Numbered from the stretch's first letter, positions 51,556 through 59,787 are shown. The stretch: DNA of 64,000 nt from Prauserella_A sp040635515 (GCA_040635515.1 JBEYHY010000001.1:496001-560000); one strand, 5' to 3'. The notes: a model not told the origin generated them from the sequence alone. Made by a program: numbers and translations.

Positions 51556-52268
51556 AGCGCACCCACAACGTTGGGCAGCAGGCGCTGGAAGGCCTCCGCC
51601 TGGCGGATCTCGGCGTTTCCGGTGACCTTACGGGCGTGGTTGCCCCTGTGGCCCGCGCGCTGCGCGTAGTACTCCTGGAGGTAGCGCTGAGCCGCCATGT
51701 GCGACATGGCCTCGACCTTGCGGTCGAAGACCGAGGTGATGTCGACGTACACGGTGGGCAGGAACCCGCACAGCTCCGGCTGGTGAGGCTCGAAGACGAG
51801 GAACTCGGAAGGCGGCGCGGTGCGGAATCCGCTCGCGACACCGGCACCGGAGGTCAGCAGCCGCGCACGGGCGACGGCGGCGTGCGCCACCGGATGGTCG
51901 GGGTTGAACGGGTCCTTGTCGGGATGGGTCAGCACGACGTCGGGCGCGAAGTCCCGCATGAGCTCGGCGAGCCGTTCGACGGCGGCGTCGTCGACCCGCA
52001 GCGGATAGTCGCCGAGATCGAATCCCTGGAATTCCGCCCCGACGGCCGCGGCGGCCTTGGTTGCCTCCTCGTGCCGGATCCGCTTGACGTTGTCCTCGGT
52101 CTGGCCTTCCTGCTTCCACAACTCGCCCGATTCGCCGCGCTCGCCGTAGGACAGTGCGACGACGAGTGCCTCGCCGCCCGCCGCGGTGTGCGTGGCGACG
52201 GCGCCCGCCGCGCGCCACACGAAATCGGCACTGTGCGCGCCGACGACCAGCAACCTGCGCGTGCTCAT
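51552..52268 (-). CDS. PIG-L family protein (deacetylase or GalB-like hydratase)
   Basis: 238 residues. LLVVGAHSADFVWRAAGAVA is the N-terminal metal motif, here AHSADF where most PIG-L deacetylases have AHPDD; VVLTHPDKDPFNPDHPVAH carries the H-x-D and H-x2-H-type ligands. PIG-L proteins are Zn deacetylases, but GalB of Pseudomonas putida shows that the fold also serves as 4-oxalomesaconate hydratase, the step before the RraA-like aldolase, which is encoded next here. I favour the hydratase. ATGA overlap with the DUF6282 gene. Confidence 0.8.
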   Translation of the reverse strand: MSTRRLLVVGAHSADFVWRAAGAVATHTAAGGEALVVALSYGERGESGELWKQEGQTEDNVKRIRHEEATKAAAAVGAEFQGFDLGDYPLRVDDAAVERLAELMRDFAPDVVLTHPDKDPFNPDHPVAHAAVARARLLTSGAGVASGFRTAPPSEFLVFEPHQPELCGFLPTVYVDITSVFDRKVEAMSHMAAQRYLQEYYAQRAGHRGNHARKVTGNAEIRQAEAFQRLLPNVVGAL

Positions 52269-53227
52269 GCCCGCTCCCTCTTCGGTGCGCCGGGAAGCGC
52301 TTCGGCGCCGACGAGCCACCTGCTGTTGTGGACGATCATGGTGCGGACCTCGTCGTCGCTGAATCCACCGGCGAGCAGCCGGTCGGCCGCGAGCGCGAGC
52401 CCGTCCTCGACGGGCGGGTTGAACGGCTGACCGAGGTCGCTGGAAACCACCGAGTTCTCAGGACCGGCCTCGCGGATGTTGCTGAGCCACAGCTCCCAGT
52501 CCACCTTTCCGGTGAAGGGAGTGGTGAAGCAGCGTTCGAGCAGCGCGCCGTTCCTGGCCAGTTCCCGCTGTCTCTCGATGCCGACGCGCTGGGAGGTGAA
52601 CTCGGGGTGGGTGACCACGACCCGGCGGACACCTTCCTCGCGTGCGGCGACGACGACCTTCGCGATCTCGTCCGAGTGCAGGTGCCCGGTCGCCAGTGTC
52701 ATGTCGTGCTTGGCGAGCAGGCGGAGAATCTGCCTGGTCAGCTCGCGTACCGAGCCGTCGTCGTCGAGTACCTCGACGGGGTCGGCCGCCATTCCGGCTT
52801 CCCTGAGCTCCTCCTGGAGCTTCGCCCACATGGGCGGCGTCGCGCCCTCGGGCTCGCTCGCCTGGCACAGCCGCTGGTTCGAACTGTCCACAGTGGGCAG
52901 CCAGGCGAACTTGGCGCCGCCCCTGCCCGCGATCTCCACCGCGATGGGGTTGAGGCCGCCGACGGAGGCGTTGAGGGTGATCGCGCCGATCGCCTCGGCG
53001 CCCCTTCCCGCGTTGCGCACCACCTCGGCGCGTTCGGCCGTCGAGGTGTAATGCGATTTCAGTACGAAGCCCGCCAGCCCCGCCTCGGCGAATCGCTCGG
53101 CGAGCGTCAGGTCGTCGATGCGGCGGCGCATCACGTCCGGTGCGATGTGGACGTGGACGTCGTAGGCGCCGTGTACCAGCTCCCTGCCATGAGTTGAAGG
53201 CTGAGGATGCTGGGGATTCTCAGTCAT
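52265..53227 (-). CDS. DUF6282 metal-dependent hydrolase-like protein
   Basis: 320 residues. Amidohydrolase/PHP-like barrel with YDVHVHIAPD (residues 22-31), ATGHLHSDEIAKVV, VVVTHPEF and late VVSSDLGQPFNPP, giving His/Asp metal ligands. Family function is not established. First gene of the six-gene catabolic-transport operon; AAAGGAG before the ATG, and GATAAT 20 bases above that. By analogy with LigI it might open a lactone such as 2-pyrone-4,6-dicarboxylate; speculative. Confidence 0.82.
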   Translation of the reverse strand: MTENPQHPQPSTHGRELVHGAYDVHVHIAPDVMRRRIDDLTLAERFAEAGLAGFVLKSHYTSTAERAEVVRNAGRGAEAIGAITLNASVGGLNPIAVEIAGRGGAKFAWLPTVDSSNQRLCQASEPEGATPPMWAKLQEELREAGMAADPVEVLDDDGSVRELTRQILRLLAKHDMTLATGHLHSDEIAKVVVAAREEGVRRVVVTHPEFTSQRVGIERQRELARNGALLERCFTTPFTGKVDWELWLSNIREAGPENSVVSSDLGQPFNPPVEDGLALAADRLLAGGFSDDEVRTMIVHNSRWLVGAEALPGAPKRERA

Positions 53228-53259
53228 GTCGCTCCTTTGCGGCCATTATCTGAGCCCAG

Positions 53260-53271
53260 ATTGTTAACAAT
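53260..53271. promoter_or_regulatory. GntR/FadR-type operator ATTGTTAACAAT
   Basis: Perfect 12-bp palindrome containing TTGTTAACAA, which fits the T-n-G-T-n2-A-C-n-A pattern of FadR-subfamily GntR proteins. It lies at the -35 side of the DUF6282 operon promoter (GATAAT on the minus strand), between that operon and the GntR gene. Confidence 0.65.
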
Positions 53272-53311
53272 TTCGTCGTGAGCGTCAACCCTTGTGGGCT
53301 GGCGAATCTGT

Positions 53312-54025
53312 TCACGGCAGGTGTCGAACCCCGGCGCCCGCGTCATCGGCCTCCCGGAGCGCGCCGATGACGCTGCGAAGATGTGCCCGCGCCGCTTGCT
53401 CGGCCGCCTCGGCATCGTGCGCGCAGACGGCCTCGATGATGGCGAGGTGTTCCGGAAGGGACACGGCGGGCCTGCCCGGATGCATCGCGAGCTTGAACTG
53501 GTGGCGGACGCTCTGCGCCCTCAGTCGTTCCAGCACGGCGGTCGCGGTTTCCTGCCCCGCGATCTCGCGCACGCGCCGGTGCAGTCGCTGGTTGAGTTCC
53601 GAATAGCCGAGTACGTCACCGCTGGCGACGGCCGAGCGCATGGCGGTTCCGATCGAGGTCAGCTCGCCGATCTCGGCCGCGCTGACCCGCTCGGCCGCCT
53701 TCGCCGCGCACAGGCCCTCGAGCACCATGCGGACCTCGCAGATCTCCACCGCCTCGGCCAGTGAAACGGCCCGCACCCGTGCGCCGCGATTCTGCATGCG
53801 CTCGACCAGTCCCTCGTTGGCCAGTTCGAGCAGGGCGGCGCGTATCCCTGCCCTGCTCGCGCCGAACTGGGCGGAGAGGTCCGCCTCGACGAGCCGTTGA
53901 TTGGGGACGAACTCGCCCCGCACGATGGCCGCGCGGATCGCCACCACCGGAGTGGGTGCGCTCGCCTGGTCGATGGGCGCTGCCCGGCCGCCGGTGCCCT
54001 CCTGTGCGGACTCACCCTCGGTCAC
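53312..54025 (-). CDS. GntR-family regulator, FadR/FCD subfamily
   Basis: 237 residues. HTH: VVAIRAAIVRGEFVPNQRLV, LSAQFGASRAGIRAALLELA, then FCD effector domain with helices (VRMVLEGLCAAKAAERVSA, YSELNQRLHRRVREIAGQET, SVRHQFKLAMHPGRPAVSLP) and the metal-binding HLAII... AHLRSVI histidines. GTG 54025 with GGGGAGGA; longer frame rejected because it runs through the divergent gene. Placed between the operon it probably controls and the DUF1932 gene. Confidence 0.9.
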   Translation of the reverse strand: MTEGESAQEGTGGRAAPIDQASAPTPVVAIRAAIVRGEFVPNQRLVEADLSAQFGASRAGIRAALLELANEGLVERMQNRGARVRAVSLAEAVEICEVRMVLEGLCAAKAAERVSAAEIGELTSIGTAMRSAVASGDVLGYSELNQRLHRRVREIAGQETATAVLERLRAQSVRHQFKLAMHPGRPAVSLPEHLAIIEAVCAHDAEAAEQAARAHLRSVIGALREADDAGAGVRHLP

Positions 54026-54106
54026 GTCGCATCCTCCCCAATCAGTTACAGATATTGTCGCCAATTTTGTGAGGTAGTGTAGCGGCGCGACCGAGAGGAA
54101 CGACGA

Positions 54107-54886
54107 ATGAGCAACGAGGCACCTGTCATCGCGGTACTGGGACTCGGCGAGGCCGGCGGCGCGATCGCCGCGGATCTGGTCGCCGGGGGCGCGATCGTGC
54201 GCGGCTACGATCCCGCCGTCGCGGCGCCTCCCGGGGTCGTGGAGACGCGGAGTGAAGCCGAGGCCGTGACCGGCGCCGTGCTGGTTCTCAGCGTCAACAG
54301 TGCTTCCGCCGCGCTGACCGCGCTCGGTGCGGGCATCGCGGCGCTGCCCGAAGGCGCGCTGTGGGCCGACCTCAACACCGCGTCGCCCGGCACGAAGGAG
54401 CAACTCGACCGGCTGGCCGCCGAACATGGTGCCCGCTGTGTCGATGTCGCGATCATGGCTCCGGTCCCCGGCAAGGGACTGCGTGTCCCGATGCTCGCCA
54501 GTGGTGACGGCGCCGCCGAGGTGTCGGCGTTGCTCGGATCGCTCGGTGCGTCCGTCGGCGTACTCGAAGGGCCGCCGGGACTCGCGGCGAGCAGGAAACT
54601 CTTGCGCAGCGTGTTCTTCAAGGGGCTCGCCGCCGCCGTGGTGGAAGCGCTTGAGGCGGGTAAAGCGGCCGGTTGCGAGGAATGGTTGCGCGACAACATC
54701 ATCGCCGAACTCGACGCCGCCGACGAGTCCACTGTGGATCGACTGGTGAGCGGTACGCGGCTGCACGCGGTGCGCAGGGCGGCCGAGATGAGCGCGGCGA
54801 CCGACATGCTCGGCGAACTCGGCGTCGACCCCGCCGTGACGCGAGCCAGCCGCGATCTGCTCGTGCGACTCGCCGAATCCCACTGA
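54107..54886 (+). CDS. 6-phosphogluconate dehydrogenase-like NAD(P) oxidoreductase (DUF1932)
   Basis: 259 residues. Rossmann start VIAVLGLGEAGGAIAADLVA, 3-hydroxyacid dehydrogenase-like segment VDVAIMAPVPGKG, catalytic-helix region ASRKLLRSVFFKGLAAAVVE with the Lys pair, and a DUF1932 C-terminal domain. Probably oxidises a hydroxyacid or hemiacetal. Divergent from the GntR gene (81 bp), which suggests it serves the same pathway as the DUF6282 operon. Confidence 0.87.
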   Translation: MSNEAPVIAVLGLGEAGGAIAADLVAGGAIVRGYDPAVAAPPGVVETRSEAEAVTGAVLVLSVNSASAALTALGAGIAALPEGALWADLNTASPGTKEQLDRLAAEHGARCVDVAIMAPVPGKGLRVPMLASGDGAAEVSALLGSLGASVGVLEGPPGLAASRKLLRSVFFKGLAAAVVEALEAGKAAGCEEWLRDNIIAELDAADESTVDRLVSGTRLHAVRRAAEMSAATDMLGELGVDPAVTRASRDLLVRLAESH

Positions 54887-54928
54887 GTCAGGGGAATCAG
54901 GGGGCGTCCCGGTCCGGCTTGCCTGCGC

Positions 54929-54987
54929 CCTGAACGGGCATCTCGCCGTTCCGGGTGCGGATCTCGGTGACCTGGGCGGGGGACTCG
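54929..54987 (-). repeat. 21-bp polar intergenic repeat, array R7
   Basis: Minus-strand leader GAGTCCCCCGCCCAGGTC, GAGATCCGCACCCGGAACG, and a variant GAGATGCCCGTTCAGGGC. Lies between two plus-strand genes, so it has no sense-oriented gene in front: an exception. It is 35 bp upstream of the next LysR promoter. Confidence 0.82.
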
Positions 54988-55021
54988 CGGAACTCGGCGG
55001 GCCGGGACGGCGTGGCGCGGC

Positions 55022-55027
55022 TACCGT
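55022..55027 (+). promoter_or_regulatory. -10 box TACCGT of a leaderless LysR transcript
   Basis: Same hexamer and same 6-base distance to the start codon as the Sdh1 promoter; no Shine-Dalgarno is present before ATG 55034. Confidence 0.45.
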
Positions 55028-55033
55028 CTGTTC

Positions 55034-55966
55034 ATGTCCAGGGCAGACAACGTGCCGGCGTACACGATGCGGCAGCTCGCCGCGTTCGTCGCCGTCGCCG
55101 AGACGGGCACGATCAGCGCGGCGGCCGAGCGCATGCACCTGTCCCAGTCCGCGCTCGCCGCAGCCGTCACCGACCTGGAGAGGGCGCTCAAGGTCCAGCT
55201 CACCGTGCGCAAGCGCGCGAGGGGAGTGGCGCTGACCCCCACCGGTGAGACGGTGCTGACGAGGGCGAAAGCCCTGCTGTACCAGGCGGGTGAGCTGCAG
55301 GCCGACGCGGCGGGTGAGGAGGGCGGCGTCGCGGGACCGCTCGCGATCGGCTGTTATCCCTCGCTGGGGCCGACCCTGCTTCCCTCACTGCTGCACGACT
55401 TCACCCAGCGGTATCCGCGGGCGAAGATCGCTGTCCGCGAGGACACCCAGGATCGGCTGCGGAGGCGGCTCGACGACGGTGAACTGGACGTGGTGATCGT
55501 CTACGACCTCGATCTCTCCCCCGAGTGGCGCACGGTCGTGCTCACCACCCGCGAGCCCAGCGTGTTGCTGGCGCCGGATCACCGGCTCGCCAAGGTGAGC
55601 GGACCCATCCGGCTCGCTGACCTCGCCGCCGATCCGATGGTGCTGCTCGACGCGTCACCCAGCGCCGAACATGCGCTGGATGTGTGCGCACGGGCGGGTT
55701 TCGCCCCGAAGATCGCCTACCGGATCCAGAACTATGAGACCGCGCGGGCTTTTGTCGGCAGAGGACTCGGCTGGGCGCTGCTCGTGCCGCGCCCGAGGCT
55801 CGACGTCACCTACGAGGGGCTTCCCGTCGTCGTCAAGCCGCTCGCCGAACCGCCCGTGCCGATCGGAGTCGTCGCGGCCTGGCACCAGGACTCCATGCCG
55901 AGCAAGGTCGCGCGTGCGTTCGTGCGGTTCGCCAGCACGCCCAGGCCTCCCGCGCCTAGTCGCTGA
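55034..55966 (+). CDS. LysR-family transcriptional regulator
   Basis: 310 residues. Head YTMRQLAAFVAVAETGTISA, ERMHLSQSALAAAVTDLERA, with CysB/OxyR-type effector domain (GPLAIGCYPSLGPTLLPSLL, FVGRGLGWALLVPRPRL). Target unknown: neighbours are a convergent NAD(P)-binding gene and the upstream DUF1932 gene. Overlaps the convergent gene by 11 bp. Confidence 0.9.
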   Translation: MSRADNVPAYTMRQLAAFVAVAETGTISAAAERMHLSQSALAAAVTDLERALKVQLTVRKRARGVALTPTGETVLTRAKALLYQAGELQADAAGEEGGVAGPLAIGCYPSLGPTLLPSLLHDFTQRYPRAKIAVREDTQDRLRRRLDDGELDVVIVYDLDLSPEWRTVVLTTREPSVLLAPDHRLAKVSGPIRLADLAADPMVLLDASPSAEHALDVCARAGFAPKIAYRIQNYETARAFVGRGLGWALLVPRPRLDVTYEGLPVVVKPLAEPPVPIGVVAAWHQDSMPSKVARAFVRFASTPRPPAPSR

Positions 55967-56591
55967 CCCCCACGGCGTGGCCGATTGTTTCGGGCATGTC
56001 GAGGAAGTCGAGCATCGCGTGCGCGACGTCGGCCCTCGCGATGCTCGACCCCGCGGGGCCGCCCTCGACGAGGTGCCGGTACGTGCCTTTGCCCTCGGCG
56101 TCGGTGAGGCGTGGTGGCCGGACGGCGGTCCAGTCGAGGTCACTGGAGGCGAGGAAGGTCTCCATCCGTTCCAGGTCGGTGTAGACCTCGCGCAGAATCG
56201 CCCACAGCACGGGGGAGAACACCCGGCGCGAGATCCAGGAGAGGCCCTCTCCCGTGCGGTTGAGTGGTCCCGCGCTCACCACGATGAGCCTGCGGGTCTC
56301 GGATGTGGCCATGGCCTCGGCTACGGCGGTCGCCGACGTGGAAGCGGGCTTCAGGGAATCACGCCTGCCTCCCGCGCCGATGCCGGACAGCACCGCGTGG
56401 GCGTCGCGGACGGCTTCCTTGAGCGACCCCGCTTCGAGCGGGTTGGCGTGCAGGACGGTCAGTTCGGGGTGCCGCACGGTGATCTTGGCGGGGCTGCGTA
56501 CCGCGGCGGTGACCGCGTGACCTCTGGCGAGCGCCGTGCTGACGAGGTGTTTCCCGATGCCTCCTGTCGCACCGAGGATGACGAGTCTCAT
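55956..56591 (-). CDS. NAD(P)H-binding protein, atypical SDR family
   Basis: 211 residues. MRLVILGATGGIGKHLVSTA is the GxxGxxG dinucleotide site; VLSGIGAG and LIVVSAGPL strands follow, and SDLDWTAVRPPRLTD resembles the NmrA/biliverdin-reductase-B-like group, which lacks the classical YxxxK. Reductase or redox sensor. ATG 56591 begins the Rossmann fold, so the longer frame was cut. Confidence 0.87.
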   Translation of the reverse strand: MRLVILGATGGIGKHLVSTALARGHAVTAAVRSPAKITVRHPELTVLHANPLEAGSLKEAVRDAHAVLSGIGAGGRRDSLKPASTSATAVAEAMATSETRRLIVVSAGPLNRTGEGLSWISRRVFSPVLWAILREVYTDLERMETFLASSDLDWTAVRPPRLTDAEGKGTYRHLVEGGPAGSSIARADVAHAMLDFLDMPETIGHAVGVSD

Positions 56592-56668
56592 GTGGGCCCC
56601 TGCTGGAGTGAGTGAACACTTACCAGGCAAGTGTGGGTGAGCGTTTACCCACTTGTCAAAGAGGCCGA

Positions 56669-56902
56669 TCACCGCGAAGGCAGGAAACCCACGTCCGCCA
56701 GCACTCCTTCCAGTACCTCCGTGCGCTGCCACGCCAGTTCGAAGTCGTGCCTGCCCAGCGCCGTGCGCACCTCGCGCATCGCGTTCTCGACGAGGTACCG
56801 GTATTCACCGCGAAGCCGCGGACTGACCCGGGTCAGTACGTGTTCGGCCGCGCAGCACACGGTGTCGACGTAGCCGGCACCCGCGCGGACTGTGTGAGTC
56901 AT
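56669..56902 (-). CDS. Hypothetical small protein
   Basis: About 77 residues, not recognised. Helical with RLRGEYRYLVENAMREVRTA and LAWQRTEVLEGVLADVGFLP; two cysteines VCCAAEH. An ATG at 56902 or 56935 could start it. It lies 46 bp after the TetR gene on the same strand and may be co-transcribed with it. Normal codon bias speaks for a real gene, weakly. Confidence 0.5.
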   Translation of the reverse strand: MTHTVRAGAGYVDTVCCAAEHVLTRVSPRLRGEYRYLVENAMREVRTALGRHDFELAWQRTEVLEGVLADVGFLPSR

Positions 56903-56947
56903 GCATCGAATGTCGGGTCCGGGCGGATCTGTCACCAGGGTCGAAGG

Positions 56948-57577
56948 TCACGGAGTTTTTCCCGGGGTGAGCGCGGCCCGGCCGAACAGTCCGTCGAGGT
57001 GATAGCGCAGCACGCCTTCCGCCTCGGCGGGGGAGTGCTGCCCGACAAGAACGCTCGTGCCGAGGCCGTGCGCCAGCGCGAGCAGTCCGGAGGCCTCCTT
57101 CGCGCTGTCGCCGTGACCTGGCAGCTCTCCCGAGGAGCGCGCCGATTCGAAGAGTGCGGTGAGTTGCTCGCGCAGCAGGTTGGGGCCCGCGACGAAAGGT
57201 TGCGCGGCGAGAGTTCCGTCCGTCATCGCCAGTACCGCGTAGGAGGTCCACACGACATGAAAGGTGCGGCTCGGCTCGTCGGTCGGCAGCGCTTCGGCGA
57301 GCAGCGTCTCGATCGTGGCGCGTGCGGTGCGGGGCTCGGGTATGGCGGCAAGTCGCGTGGCCCAGCGGCTCCTGCTGTCGTGTTCGAGCTGATCGAGGGT
57401 GGCCTTGAGCAGCTGTTGCTTGGTGTGGAAGTAGTACTGCACGAGCCGCAGCGAGACTCCGGCCTCGGCGGCGACCCCGCGCAGGGTGACCGTGTGGAGG
57501 CCGTCCCTTCCGGCGATCCTGAGCAGGGCCTCGACGATCGTGGCCCTGCGTTCGGCGTGGTCGACCGTGCGCGGCAT
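56948..57577 (-). CDS. TetR-family regulator
   Basis: 209 residues. HTH IVEALLRIAGRDGLHTVTLR, VAAEAGVSLRLVQYYFHTKQ, and a BetI-like C-terminal domain. Divergent from a DUF1992 gene with the perfect palindrome 57604-57621 between, which is the likely operator. Ligand not evident. Confidence 0.92.
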   Translation of the reverse strand: MPRTVDHAERRATIVEALLRIAGRDGLHTVTLRGVAAEAGVSLRLVQYYFHTKQQLLKATLDQLEHDSRSRWATRLAAIPEPRTARATIETLLAEALPTDEPSRTFHVVWTSYAVLAMTDGTLAAQPFVAGPNLLREQLTALFESARSSGELPGHGDSAKEASGLLALAHGLGTSVLVGQHSPAEAEGVLRYHLDGLFGRAALTPGKTP

Positions 57578-57603
57578 CGGTTCTCCTGTCGTTTCCCTCT
57601 TGA

Positions 57604-57621
57604 TGATACATATGTATCATA
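57604..57621. promoter_or_regulatory. TetR operator, perfect 18-bp palindrome
   Basis: ATGATACATATGTATCAT, fully symmetric, 26 bp upstream of the tetR start and 19 bp upstream of the DUF1992 start. Its position can block both promoters. Confidence 0.7.
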
Positions 57622-57640
57622 ACCGGCGGGAGGTTCGATC

Positions 57641-58051
57641 ATGACGGAACGCAAGCCGCCCGGTGTCGATTTCGAGTCCTGGGTCGAAAAGCAGATCAGG
57701 CAGGCGCAGGAGCGCGGCGAATTCGACAACCTGCCAGGGGCGGGAAAACCGCTGCGCGGCCTCGATCGACCGGTACGGGAGAACTGGTGGCTGCACGACT
57801 ACCTTGAGCGCGAAGGGCTCTCCGGTGAGGCGTTGCTGCCGGTGCCGCTGCGGCTGCGCAAGGAAGCCGAGGCGTTGCGCGACACGGTCGCCGGGTTGCG
57901 GTCGGAGGACGAGGTACGCGAGGTGGCGGGAAGGCTGAATCGCGCCATCGCCGACTGGCTGCGTACCGGGACTGGGCCGGTCACGGTGGTTCCCGTCGAC
58001 GTCGACGAGGTGGTGCGCGCCTGGCGCGCGGACAGGGAACACCGCCACTGA
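57641..58051 (+). CDS. DUF1992 (DnaJ-C28-like) protein
   Basis: 136 residues. DUF1992 hallmark: VEKQIRQAQERGEFDNLPGA followed by GKPL (residues 15-38), then LRLRKEAEALRDTV. Called J-domain-homologue family, though no J domain is present here. Function unknown. Presumably regulated by the divergent TetR. Array R8 begins 6 bp after its stop. Confidence 0.9.
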   Translation: MTERKPPGVDFESWVEKQIRQAQERGEFDNLPGAGKPLRGLDRPVRENWWLHDYLEREGLSGEALLPVPLRLRKEAEALRDTVAGLRSEDEVREVAGRLNRAIADWLRTGTGPVTVVPVDVDEVVRAWRADREHRH

Positions 58052-58056
58052 CGCGC

Positions 58057-58136
58057 GAGTCCCCCGTCCAGGACGCCGAGATCCGCACTCAGGACAGCGA
58101 GTTCCGCGCTCAGGGCGCCGAGATCCGCGTCAGGGC
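58057..58136 (+). repeat. 21-bp polar intergenic repeat, array R8
   Basis: Leader GAGTCCCCCGTCCAGGACG, then GAGATCCGCACTCAGGACA, GAGTTCCGCGCTCAGGGCG and GAGATCCGCGTCAGGGC (one base shorter). Sense to the DUF1992 gene in front. Confidence 0.87.
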
Positions 58137-58166
58137 CGATCGGCGTACGGTCCACACGGGATGGAG

Positions 58167-58790
58167 CTACGCCGGATCCGATGCGGCGACGGCGAGGAAG
58201 AGCCTGCGGCAGTGGTCGACGAGTTCGTCCTCGCTCACCGCGAGCGTGCCGTCGAGCCACGACGTCAATGCCTGGGCGAGACCGCCGACCAGGACCTCCG
58301 TCGTGACGTCGAGCCGGCCGCTGTCGCCGACGCCGTAGAACTCCCTCGCCTGCAACCCGAGCAGGCGGACGAACAGCCGGGTCGAGGCCGTTCTTCTTCC
58401 GGCGAGAACGGTATGCCCCAGCGCCGGCGAGAACAACAGGTGCCCGCGGCGGGGATCCTTGGCTACGGTGCGCACGAGCGTGCCGAGCCCCGCGCGGACC
58501 TTGGCGTTCGCGTTGTCGCTCGCGGACTCGATCGCGGCGAGCGTTGTCGCCGCGATGTCGTCCACGACGTGGTCGTACACGGCGACGGCCAGTGCCTCGG
58601 TGTCGGCGAAGCTCTCGTAGAAGTACCGCGCGGCGAGCCCCGCTTCCCTGCAGGCACCCCTGACGCTGAGCCGACGGCCGTCGGGTGTGCCGAGCAGGTC
58701 GAGACCGGCCTCGATGAATTTCGCTCTCCGCTCGGCGATTCTGACGTCGCCGGTGACACCCCCGTAGGTGCGCGGCTGTGCGTCGTCCAT
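58167..58790 (-). CDS. TetR-family regulator
   Basis: 207 residues. HTH RRAKFIEAGLDLLGTPDGRR, CREAGLAARYFYESFADTEA; the first 15 residues are variable. Divergent from the DUF2236 gene. An 11-bp palindrome lies in the gap. It probably represses the DUF2236 gene. Confidence 0.9.
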   Translation of the reverse strand: MDDAQPRTYGGVTGDVRIAERRAKFIEAGLDLLGTPDGRRLSVRGACREAGLAARYFYESFADTEALAVAVYDHVVDDIAATTLAAIESASDNANAKVRAGLGTLVRTVAKDPRRGHLLFSPALGHTVLAGRRTASTRLFVRLLGLQAREFYGVGDSGRLDVTTEVLVGGLAQALTSWLDGTLAVSEDELVDHCRRLFLAVAASDPA

Positions 58791-58812
58791 GGGTACATCT
58801 TGACATCACCGT

Positions 58813-58823
58813 CCGGTAACCGG
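58813..58823. promoter_or_regulatory. Candidate TetR operator CCGGT-A-ACCGG
   Basis: Perfect 5-bp-arm palindrome midway between the divergent TetR and DUF2236 starts. TTGACA at 58800-58805 and TAACGT at 58836-58841 flank it on the plus strand. Short arms make this a weaker call than the other operators. Confidence 0.4.
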
Positions 58824-58872
58824 TCTCATATTTGCTAACGTGTGTGTGCAGATTAGTCCTGGGAGGGCCGCC

Positions 58873-59706
58873 ATGAGTAGCGCCGAGACAACGGGCAAGC
58901 CAGCGGTCACGCGCGACGACGCGGTGATCGGCGCGGGATTGCTCGCGGGTGGCGCGAACATCATCATGCAGCTCGCGAGACCGGCAGTCGGTTACGGCGT
59001 CGTCGAAAGCAAGGTCGAGGACGGCAACGTCTTCCGGCATCCGGTCAAACGCACTCGCACCACCCTCACCTACCTCGCGGTGGCGATGCTCGGAACGGAC
59101 GAGGAGCGCGCCGCCTATCGCCGTGCCGTCACCAAGCAGCACGTCCAGGTTCGGTCGACGGAATCGAGCCCGGTGAGCTACAACGCGATGGATCCGGGGC
59201 TGCAGTTGTGGGTGGCCGCCTGTCTTTACAAGGGGTTCGAGGACACCTACCGGATCTTCGCGGGACCGGTGAGTGCCGAGATGACCGAACAGTTCTATGG
59301 CTCCGCCTCGCCACTCGGGACCACGCTGCAGGTGCGCGAGAGCATGTGGCCTGCCGATCGCGACGCGTTCGAGCGATACTGGAACACCGCGCTCGACGAG
59401 GTCGCCATCGACGACACGGTCCGCGAGTATCTCTACCGCATCGCGACCCTCGGATTCCTTCCCAAACCGGTGAGCACATTGCTGGGACCGTTCAACCGCT
59501 TTGTCACGACTGGTTTTCTGCCGCCCCGGTTCCGTGAGGAGATGCGTCTGGAGTGGACGCCGCGGCAGCAGCGCCGCTTCGATCGGCTGATGGGGGCCAT
59601 CTCCGCGGTGGTGACGCGGGTGCCGAAGCCGGTCAGGGAGTTCCCTTACAACGCGTGCCTGTGGGATTTGCGCCGACGGCTGCGCAGGGGGCAGCCGCTG
59701 GTGTGA
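58873..59706 (+). CDS. DUF2236 (MpaB-like) oxygenase family protein
   Basis: 277 residues. DUF2236/MpaB family, related to latex-clearing protein (Lcp), thought to bind haem b. Motifs: IIMQLARPAVGYGVVESKVE, RTTLTYLAVAMLGTDEERAA, VTKQHVQVR with the His, and LLGPFNRFVTTGFLPPRFRE. GGGAGGG before ATG 58873. Single gene, probably controlled by the divergent TetR. Substrate unknown. Confidence 0.87.
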   Translation: MSSAETTGKPAVTRDDAVIGAGLLAGGANIIMQLARPAVGYGVVESKVEDGNVFRHPVKRTRTTLTYLAVAMLGTDEERAAYRRAVTKQHVQVRSTESSPVSYNAMDPGLQLWVAACLYKGFEDTYRIFAGPVSAEMTEQFYGSASPLGTTLQVRESMWPADRDAFERYWNTALDEVAIDDTVREYLYRIATLGFLPKPVSTLLGPFNRFVTTGFLPPRFREEMRLEWTPRQQRRFDRLMGAISAVVTRVPKPVREFPYNACLWDLRRRLRRGQPLV

Positions 59707-59787
59707 AGGGTGCCGGTTGTGCCGGCGCGTGCGGGCTCGCCTACGCTGCGTTGAGCCGCAGGCCCGCAGCGAGCACAGGGGGAGCCC

